A stretch of 34,435 bases of DNA from assembly GCA_030835985.1 (NCBI GenBank), contig JAURQT010000023.1, positions 1 through 34,435 of the forward strand, in the 5' to 3' direction. Each line of letters starts with the position of its first letter. The stretch's first letter is position 1. The notes beneath the pieces were generated by a model. The model was not told the origin of the DNA, did no database searches, and was given only the letters and a program-made list of their open reading frames with translations. The translations under genes and the position numbers were made by a program. The DNA comes from Alphaproteobacteria bacterium. GTDB lineage: Bacteria; Pseudomonadota; Alphaproteobacteria; Puniceispirillales; Puniceispirillaceae. Below are positions 26,802-34,435 of this stretch, in pieces.

Positions 26802-29800
26802 TTAGAGCGGGTTTGCCTGGCTTTCATCTGGTGTGCTATCGCCTGTCAGGCTTGTTTGTTGCAACAGGTTTTCATCTATCTGTAGCCCCCCGGCATTATC
26901 GCCGGCATTACCACCAGCATTATCGCCAGCATTATCGCCAGCATTATCGCCAGTATTATCGCCGGCATTATCGCCGGCTTCTTGCAGATTAATGATATTT
27001 ATCGGCAGGCCATCGCCCAGCCCCTGTTCCAGTATCACGCCGATAGATTGTGTAGCACTTTCAGGATTGAGGGTTTCTGCCTGACCTTGTACGTTATTGG
27101 CAAAACCGCCTCGCAGGTCAAGCTGGCGACCATCCAGGCCTCTGGTAGCGACAGTGGAAACAAAATTAGGCGCAGATTGCGGTGACAGACCAGCGGTAAT
27201 CCCGACCCTCTGATTGCTTCTGTTTAATTGCTCCAGAATACTGGCCACCTGACCCAAAACTTGCTGGTCAGCGGTTTGCTTGACCTGTAGCAGGGAATAG
27301 ACAGGCGAGTAGTAGTTTAACACGCCCGAACAATCCACAAAGGGTCGCTGGAAGGTAAAGCTGAAATTAAACACTGCATTGGTATTGGCAATATAGGCGG
27401 GCAGACCGGTACAGCGATAATCATCCTTGCGGTCGCCGGCCGGCTGTAATGCGCCATTATCAAAGAATCCGGTTGCCGTGCCAGCCTGTAGCCAGCTATC
27501 CGGGGTCAACGCGTTATCTTCCAGCCGGCCAATGCGCGCCTGAAACAGGTTGCTGCCGGCATTGCCCAGATCAAGATACAGATTATCGCGGATATTCCCG
27601 CTATCAATGGCAAAGCTGGAACCGCCTGCTGCCATAGCGGTACGCGGTGCGCTAATCGCTGCGCTATTCATGGACAGATAGGACAGGTTAACATCTGCAT
27701 CTGTGGTTACGCCCAGCATGGCCGCAACGCCGCGCGCGCCATCATTCTTGCCGCCAACTTCCATTACGAGTGTGCCTGAGCCTGTATGCCGGATATCATT
27801 GATATTGGCATATTGATGCGCCCCAAAGCGCAGCCCGCCATTCCCTTGCAACAGGATATCCGGGTTAACATCGCCGCCATCCTGAATATTGCTGGCCAGT
27901 ACGGTTACCGCACAGCCTGTCTGACCATTTCCGCAAGCAGCGTTATTATCCGATATAATGCCGGTGATGGTAGCGTTATCCTGTGCATCTATCCGCAGCG
28001 CCCCTGTACCCATATCCAAACGCGCATCTTCCAAAATCGTTACATTCCGGCCGTTCGTAATCATATCGCCATTTTGAGTGTCCAGGGTGCTGGCCAGCAC
28101 AACATCTTCTACCGCCATTACCCGTAATAGCGCGCCATTGGTGTTGACCGCCCCATCCCCATCTATTTGCAGCGTTTCATAAGAGCGCAAGGTGATATCA
28201 CTGCCATCTGTATCCAGATTACCCTGTATGCGCAGATTTGCCCCCACCGCCACATCCAGCTCGTCTGTCAGGTCAGCTGCGGTCAGGCGCAGATTCTGTC
28301 CCAACGGCCCATACAGCCATGCCCCGCCATTTGTGCTGGTCACCGCGAATTGCGAGCTATCATAATCGGCAGATGCCACATCCAGTGCTTTTTGCTTGCG
28401 GATAAGGGCGGTGTCTGTCGGCAGATAGCGTGTGCCAATATCACCATCGGCTATCAGGCGCACAATATCGCCTTTCACATCCACAATCAGGTCATTTTCT
28501 GCATCAATCATTGCCCCGGGCGAGACAAGATTAACCTCGGCAGGGGAATAGATCTGGCCAATACGCATATCGCCCTGTGCCTCATCTATCCAGATACCGC
28601 CAAGGGCGCGTGCGGTCATTTTATAACTATTGGCAATATCCACCCTGAATGGCAAGCCAGCAGAGCCAATGACTCCATCGCCTGACTCGATTACCGCATT
28701 CTGGCCAGACAGTACCACATTTGCGTCACTGCGGGCATTATTCACATCGCCATTTATTTTCAGGCGCACCTCGCGGCCAGCGGCCAGGGTAAAGATATTC
28801 AGCCCGTATTGGGAATTTTCCCCGCCAATAAAGGCATGACCATCCGGTGCATTAATGGTCACCACCGAATTGGCGTTACGGGTTTCGATATCGATATCCT
28901 GCCTCTGGGTGACGCTCAGTGTGCCGGTAAGCGGGGCGGCTGGCAACGGCTCACCATTTTCATCCAGCTCGGGCTGGGCGGTCAGCGCATCCATATTATC
29001 AAAGGTTACATCATCTGATTCAGCTGCGGTAAGGATAATTTTATCCCCGTCGCTCAGGTTATTGCCAGAGATCACATCCTGAATATCATAAGTGCCAAGG
29101 GTCTGATATTCCCCGATATTGCCGCTATTTGGAACACCGCCTGCATTTACATTCAGCACGATATTATCGCCAATGATATTGGCAGATTCGATATAGGCCG
29201 TGGTATCGGTGGTTTCTTTAAAGGCCACACCGGGCAGCGGGACTTCCAGCTCATGATCTGACCAGAAATAGCCTGCGGTAAATTCATCTGTTTCCTCTGT
29301 AGAGGCCAGATGGGTATAGTTCGGATCATAGGCCGGGTCGCCAAATTTTTCATACGCCTGCTGATAACGGGCTTGCTGGCTGGCTTCATAGGCGGCAATA
29401 CGGGTCGCATCATTATTCAGGGCTGCCTGTTCATCTGCACTGGCATTATAGGCAAAGTTCGGATCATAATCCTGGGCGATATATTGACCATTCGGTGTTT
29501 GCTGGACATCGCGCAGACGCCAGTAATCCTTATAAAGGTCGGTCATCTCGGCATTATAGGTGGCAATCTGGGCGGTGCGTTTTTGTTCTGCATCATTGCC
29601 GCGCAGTTTTAAATCTGTCCATAGATTTAGCAATTCTGCCTGTGTGGTCAGGTCATCTGTTTGCACCTCATTGGCATCGATAATACTGCCAGAAAGGGTA
29701 GTCAGCGTAACATCGCCTATCGCATCCAATGTGCCCAGATATAAATCACCCGCCACTTCGGTGATATCCAGATCGCCGGTGCGCGAGCGGACATTCAAAG

Positions 29801-32800
29801 AGCCCTGATTGTTGGTGTTCACGCGGATGCTGCCGCCGCCAATTTCAGATACTGCACCATACAGGGCTGTCATGGTAATATTATCCCCGGCAATGGCGTT
29901 CACCCCGGTTGCGGTCAAAATATCCTGGCCGGCATACAAGCTGACATCGCCGCTGGCATTGTTTAAATCTGCAAAGCGCAAAGACCCTGTTTCCGAGCGC
30001 AGATGCACGCCGCTGCCAGCTGTTACATCAATGGTATCTGTGCTATCCTGTAGCATCGCGATAGGCGCGAGCGCCGTGCCAACTGTCCCTGATGCATTCA
30101 GAACAAGATCGCCAAATTGCAGATCAGCGGTGGCATTGGTCACCAGAATATCGCCATTATTGGCGGTCAGGCGCACCTGGCTATCGCTGGCAGAGATATC
30201 CCCGTTTATCTGGATGCCCCCGTTTGAGGTGATATTCATCTCGCCGCTATCGGTGCCGATAAATTTCACCGCCACCCGTTTATCAGCCTTTACATCCTGG
30301 TAATAGAACATCGTGCCGGTTTCGGTCTCGTCAGTGAATTGATCCCACCAGCATTTATTGACCAGGAACGGAATACCTTTACATCTGCGATTTCGTGTGC
30401 CGGTGGTTCGGCTATAGCTTTCCTGAATAAATTTCGGACGCATCCGATATTCAGCGTTGGTTGAGGTATCTACCGCGGCATAATCGGCCATGGGCAATTC
30501 ACTGGCTGGCAAGGCAACCGCCCCTGTAAAAGTAGAGGTAGGCGGCACATAGCTGGTCAGATAGCTATGGGTGATGCCAAATGTTTCCCAGGCCGATTTA
30601 TAGGCCAGATAATCGCGCTCTACGCCTATTTCTTCTGCCTGTATCCAGAAATAGCGCAACCCGGAAAGCGGATCATAGCTGGAAAGTCTGCCTGTTGTAC
30701 CATCCAGGCCAGCAACCGCATTCACCGCTGTAGAGCCTTGAGCCCCCTGATTGGAAAGCACGCGGATCACATTGCCTTCACGGGTATATTGAGTGACCAG
30801 AGGATTGCCAAAACCATTATCCCTGGCATTGTCAATCAGCGTAACCTTGCCTTCTATCTCGCCTGTGCTGGCGTAATTAATACGCAGATCTTTAGAAGTG
30901 TTATTAATCACATTATAGGTGCCATAGCCATCCAGTACATTCAGCTGCCCATGGCCGGTACTGATCAGCTTGCCAGCAATGGTAATCTCGCCGCCCTTGG
31001 CTTCCAGACCATTTACCTCGATAACATCATCGGCGCTGTTATAATAGGCATATATCCCGCCTGTGCCCTCGCGGTTTGTGCCATTTGCATTATTATAGGT
31101 GATATCGTTCTGGACAATAATTTGCGAGCTGCCCACGCCGCCCATATCGCTGGTGTTAATAGTGATATCTTTTTGCGCGATCCCGGATTGAATAACACTA
31201 TTCAGATTGATGGTATTGGCGACAATAAAGATTTTGCCTGCTACTATGCTGCTGCTATCCTCGCTGGCTTGCAATGTCTGGGTGTTTGATAAATTGCCTT
31301 GCGTACAGCTTTCCGAATTATTGGGATCCAGCCGCAAATTACCCGCCGCCCCGGAACACCCCCCTGCATCGGCATCGGCCACGCCAATATTATCCAGCCT
31401 GGAAGCGGCGACATTGCCAAAGCCGCCAAGCGATTCCGGATGCGGGCCATATTGGAAAATGCCCGGTGTTTTATCATTCACAAATAATGCGCCGCCTGCG
31501 GTTAGCGATACTTCCGACGCATTGATCTGGCCAAACTGATGGATAGAGCCATGGCGATTGTTGATGGTGACATTCCCGCCCCGATTTTCGATTGTCCCTG
31601 CCAGCATAATCTCAGGGGCGACCACATCCATCTTATGCCCGTTTATCGTTGGATTATAAGAAGAGGCATACGGGTCAAATCGGGAAATAATATCCACATT
31701 GGTGGTGAAATTATTAGGCGACATGGATAGCGCCATATCCACTGCGGCCGATTTATTCTGATTGATATGGCGAATATCGGCGGCATTGCGGATCAGCTGG
31801 TCATTGAAATAGATATTGCCGCCCGGCTGGTTGGGTATCTCGATATTCCGGATACGGATAGGGTTCGGGCTGTCATTGCGAACGGTAATGCTCACCTCAT
31901 GTTCAGAATGCAATGTGCCTGAACCGCTGCCGGCCAGCGTATCGGCTTTGGCCACAATATGCCCTGTGGCAGCAAACAGATTGCCAATTTCGATAATATC
32001 GACATTGCCAGTGTTCAGATTATCGCGCATGGCTTCTAAAAAGGCGATTTCGGTATCAATATTGGTGGCGGTTGCCCCATCTGCCAAATCGTTAATCTGT
32101 GCCGTAATGGCCGCAATTTCAGCATCCAGCATATTTACCGTTGCCGCTGTATCTATATCATCACCGCCATCTGTACTGATATCGCTTTGGAAGCCTTGCA
32201 ATTCAGTGATACGGGCATCGGCATCATCAATAGTGGTTTGATAGACAGCCGGGCAGTCCGGATCGGTATTGGGATCACAGCTTGCCAGCGCATTTTGCGC
32301 GGTTTGCTTTATCGTTTCCTGATCAGCGATTTCATTGGCAATACTCGGCCCTGTATCTGCCAGACCCAGCGCATCTGCCCGTTCATTTTGCAACGCAGTT
32401 CGGCGCGCATCCAGTGCGGCAAAGGCATCCGGGTTCCCTGCCGCTGCCTTGGCATTATTCAGGGCAGCAATTTCATCGCCAATATCATTGGCCAGATTCT
32501 GATCCTTCAAAATTGTCCATTCAACATTTTCACCCGAACGAATACTATCCAGTAATTGAGCAGAATAGCTATCCTCGCGCACGACCAGCTCTGTGCCATC
32601 ATCCAGATACCAGCGCCCGTTTATTTCTGTTACGGGTCGGCGAATAGTTGTGCCATCGCCTGCCAGATCAAAATTGGTGAAATCACGGCCAAAGCCGATA
32701 TATTGCTCGTTAAAGATGCCTGTTTCCGCCCGGCCATCAATTGTAATAGTACCGCCGCCATTTACAATGCTTGAACCAAATCCGTCTTCCACCGGTATGC

Positions 32801-34435
32801 CCAGAACCGTATATTGATTGCGCCCGCTACCCGCGACATTCAGATTGCCTTTCATGGCCCGCAGATTCATTTGCCGGGCAGATTGCACCCCAGAGCCTGC
32901 ACCGATATTTAGCCGCACATCGCGATTGACCAGCGCATCTGCGTTCAGCCCTGCATTAATCGCAATCACTGTTTTATTAAAGATATCGGCCTTGGCATTG
33001 ACCTGAATATTTGCCCTGAGTTGATCCTGGCCAGCAAACATATTCAGATCGCCATTTGCCCGTACCACGCTATTCCGGGCAAAATTAATCTCTTCGTTTG
33101 AATTCAGGGTTGCAAAGGCCTGTGCGCCCGCCCCGACACCTGCCAGCCCCCAGACAGAGGTTTTGGCAATACTGTCAATTGCGGCATCGGCACTGGTTTT
33201 GATATTGATATTGCCGCGCTCTGTTGCCAGAAATGCGTCATCTTCAAAATAGATCCCGTTATGGGAGGTAGCCGTATTGCGGGCCAGCGCGCGCGGAATA
33301 GACACCACTGCCCCTGTGCTGACCTTGGCGCTGGTATCCATCTGGTTCAAAGACAGGGCGCGGATATTTGCCGCCCCCTCATCACCAAAATCACCGGTAA
33401 CAAAGGCAGAAGCATCGCGGCCAAAGCGAATTCTGGAATTTTGAACCTGGCTTGCTTCGGTAAAGCCCAGCGTCGCCGATAGCCCGCCCCCGCCGGAGAA
33501 ATTGAAATTATTCCCTGAAAGCCCTGTTTTACCCAGCCGGTTATTGGTTACTACATCCAGCTGATGAGCGACTATCTGGCTATGATTGCCAAGGCGGATA
33601 TCGACATTTGCCTGGCCATCTGCATGGGCCAAACCGCCTGTTACCCCGGCCAGACCAATAGAAGAGGCATCGATTTTACTGTCATAATTATCATTATTTG
33701 CGGCCAGCAGCGCCATGCTTCCGGTTACCTGAACCACACTGCCAGACGGGGCATTGGCGGCATCGGCAAAGGTAATGCTGTTATTTGCCCCGCTTGTGAC
33801 CGCAGATTCGCCGCCATTTACCGCCAGCAGACCACCTGCCCCGGCAACCAAATCCATCACTGCCAGCTTTGCAGATTGAGAGGTGACATTCATATCGCCG
33901 CGAATATCTAGCTGGCTACCTGCCCCAAAATTCACCTGTGTGCCACCTGTCTGGGCAACCCGCCCGATATGTGCGCCCAATGCCGCCGCCCCGATGGCAA
34001 AGCCGTCACTGCGCCCGCGTAAACGTGCTGCATTATCGGCGACAATATTCAGAGCTGTCCCATTATCCAGATTATTGCCGGCATCCAGGCTATTCACATT
34101 CAAGGATGCATTGGCGGCGATATTCACGGCCGCATTGGTGTCCACATCAATAAAGTTCTCTGAACCCGATACCCCTGCCAGCACCCCGCCGGACGCGCCC
34201 AGCACTTGTGCATCGGCAATATAGTTGCTGGCATCGGCAAAGCTGGCCGTCATGGTGATATTATCGGCACTAAGAGCGGCATTATTACCCACGCTGACCA
34301 GCGCATCCCTATCCACATCAATATCAGAGGAGATGACCGACAGCCCTACACCGCCAGCGACAGCAACGCCTCTGGCTTGCGAGCTGTTTCTGGCTTTTTC
34401 ATCTGCCAGCAGCGTTATATTGCCTGTAGAAGCGA
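26802..34435 (-). CDS. Giant filamentous adhesin, C-terminal part (FHA/LktA-like), 5' truncated by the right window edge
   Basis: ORF track gives 2504 aa from a GTG at 34316. Translating the remaining bases shows the frame stays open to 34435 (...STGNITLLADEKARNSSQARGVAVAGGVGLSVISSDIDVDRDALV...), so the true start lies outside. Beta-helix-like composition rich in N/G/A/D with many GDI/GNI..A.. repeats. Confidence 0.85.
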   Translation of the reverse strand, partial: ASTGNITLLADEKARNSSQARGVAVAGGVGLSVISSDIDVDRDALVSVGNNAALSADNITMTASFADASNYIADAQVLGASGGVLAGVSGSENFIDVDTNAAVNIAANASLNVNSLDAGNNLDNGTALNIVADNAARLRGRSDGFAIGAAALGAHIGRVAQTGGTQVNFGAGSQLDIRGDMNVTSQSAKLAVMDLVAGAGGLLAVNGGESAVTSGANNSITFADAANAPSGSVVQVTGSMALLAANNDNYDSKIDASSIGLAGVTGGLAHADGQANVDIRLGNHSQIVAHQLDVVTNNRLGKTGLSGNNFNFSGGGGLSATLGFTEASQVQNSRIRFGRDASAFVTGDFGDEGAANIRALSLNQMDTSAKVSTGAVVSIPRALARNTATSHNGIYFEDDAFLATERGNINIKTSADAAIDSIAKTSVWGLAGVGAGAQAFATLNSNEEINFARNSVVRANGDLNMFAGQDQLRANIQVNAKADIFNKTVIAINAGLNADALVNRDVRLNIGAGSGVQSARQMNLRAMKGNLNVAGSGRNQYTVLGIPVEDGFGSSIVNGGGTITIDGRAETGIFNEQYIGFGRDFTNFDLAGDGTTIRRPVTEINGRWYLDDGTELVVREDSYSAQLLDSIRSGENVEWTILKDQNLANDIGDEIAALNNAKAAAGNPDAFAALDARRTALQNERADALGLADTGPSIANEIADQETIKQTAQNALASCDPNTDPDCPAVYQTTIDDADARITELQGFQSDISTDGGDDIDTAATVNMLDAEIAAITAQINDLADGATATNIDTEIAFLEAMRDNLNTGNVDIIEIGNLFAATGHIVAKADTLAGSGSGTLHSEHEVSITVRNDSPNPIRIRNIEIPNQPGGNIYFNDQLIRNAADIRHINQNKSAAVDMALSMSPNNFTTNVDIISRFDPYASSYNPTINGHKMDVVAPEIMLAGTIENRGGNVTINNRHGSIHQFGQINASEVSLTAGGALFVNDKTPGIFQYGPHPESLGGFGNVAASRLDNIGVADADAGGCSGAAGNLRLDPNNSESCTQGNLSNTQTLQASEDSSSIVAGKIFIVANTINLNSVIQSGIAQKDITINTSDMGGVGSSQIIVQNDITYNNANGTNREGTGGIYAYYNSADDVIEVNGLEAKGGEITIAGKLISTGHGQLNVLDGYGTYNVINNTSKDLRINYASTGEIEGKVTLIDNARDNGFGNPLVTQYTREGNVIRVLSNQGAQGSTAVNAVAGLDGTTGRLSSYDPLSGLRYFWIQAEEIGVERDYLAYKSAWETFGITHSYLTSYVPPTSTFTGAVALPASELPMADYAAVDTSTNAEYRMRPKFIQESYSRTTGTRNRRCKGIPFLVNKCWWDQFTDETETGTMFYYQDVKADKRVAVKFIGTDSGEMNITSNGGIQINGDISASDSQVRLTANNGDILVTNATADLQFGDLVLNASGTVGTALAPIAMLQDSTDTIDVTAGSGVHLRSETGSLRFADLNNASGDVSLYAGQDILTATGVNAIAGDNITMTALYGAVSEIGGGSIRVNTNNQGSLNVRSRTGDLDITEVAGDLYLGTLDAIGDVTLTTLSGSIIDANEVQTDDLTTQAELLNLWTDLKLRGNDAEQKRTAQIATYNAEMTDLYKDYWRLRDVQQTPNGQYIAQDYDPNFAYNASADEQAALNNDATRIAAYEASQQARYQQAYEKFGDPAYDPNYTHLASTEETDEFTAGYFWSDHELEVPLPGVAFKETTDTTAYIESANIIGDNIVLNVNAGGVPNSGNIGEYQTLGTYDIQDVISGNNLSDGDKIILTAAESDDVTFDNMDALTAQPELDENGEPLPAAPLTGTLSVTQRQDIDIETRNANSVVTINAPDGHAFIGGENSQYGLNIFTLAAGREVRLKINGDVNNARSDANVVLSGQNAVIESGDGVIGSAGLPFRVDIANSYKMTARALGGIWIDEAQGDMRIGQIYSPAEVNLVSPGAMIDAENDLIVDVKGDIVRLIADGDIGTRYLPTDTALIRKQKALDVASADYDSSQFAVTSTNGGAWLYGPLGQNLRLTAADLTDELDVAVGANLRIQGNLDTDGSDITLRSYETLQIDGDGAVNTNGALLRVMAVEDVVLASTLDTQNGDMITNGRNVTILEDARLDMGTGALRIDAQDNATITGIISDNNAACGNGQTGCAVTVLASNIQDGGDVNPDILLQGNGGLRFGAHQYANINDIRHTGSGTLVMEVGGKNDGARGVAAMLGVTTDADVNLSYLSMNSAAISAPRTAMAAGGSSFAIDSGNIRDNLYLDLGNAGSNLFQARIGRLEDNALTPDSWLQAGTATGFFDNGALQPAGDRKDDYRCTGLPAYIANTNAVFNFSFTFQRPFVDCSGVLNYYSPVYSLLQVKQTADQQVLGQVASILEQLNRSNQRVGITAGLSPQSAPNFVSTVATRGLDGRQLDLRGGFANNVQGQAETLNPESATQSIGVILEQGLGDGLPINIINLQEAGDNAGDNTGDNAGDNAGDNAGGNAGDNAGGLQIDENLLQQTSLTGDSTPDESQANPL
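26893..26976 (-). repeat. Seven 12-bp tandem units encoding (GDNA)n near the adhesin C-terminus
   Basis: Plus-strand units gcattatcgcc[a/g] at 26893-26976 with a few substitutions; protein EAGDNAGDNTGDNAGDNAGDNAGGNAGDNAGG. Confidence 0.95.

Noticed and set aside
26893-26976. CRISPR-like short repeats
   Set aside because: 12-bp units with no spacers, lying in frame within a coding region; protein microsatellite rather than CRISPR.
30567-31289. 240-aa plus-strand ORF antisense to the adhesin
   Set aside because: Low-complexity shadow ORF from the biased composition of the adhesin gene; no recognisable domain, and the minus frame is clearly coding.

Overview
The window is 34.4 kb of what looks like an alphaproteobacterial chromosome, with dense, mostly ordinary metabolic and transport genes in the left two thirds and large surface-protein genes on the right. 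From left to right: (1) a minus-strand catabolic block with a TPP-dependent enzyme, an FAD amino-acid-type dehydrogenase, a TRAP transporter (dctP-dctQ-dctM) and 2-dehydro-3-deoxygalactonokinase; (2) a plus-strand Asp/Glu racemase-family gene coupled to a BASS-like permease, then a PcaD-like hydrolase and a DMT exporter; (3) a class-V PLP enzyme, a choline sulfatase gene (betC-like) with two in-frame stop codons, and a second DMT transporter; (4) a complete zinc-uptake locus (znuB, znuC, zur / znuA) with two perfect 15-bp palindromic Zur-box candidates; (5) a tungstate-type ABC operon (tupB-tupC-tupA); (6) a natural fusion of a CoA-binding domain and O-acetylhomoserine sulfhydrylase; (7) a 1245-aa Calx-beta repeat protein with a C-terminal beta-barrel-like domain, convergent with (8) the C-terminal >2500 aa of a giant filamentous adhesin that runs off the right edge. 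I saw no rRNA, tRNA, CRISPR array, transposase or phage gene. The best leads are the two-stop betC, the CoA-binding/MetY fusion, the paired-cysteine and helical-insert architecture of the giant adhesin, the twin Zur operators, and the Calx-beta surface protein next to the adhesin. I cannot claim a clearly new system from sequence alone.
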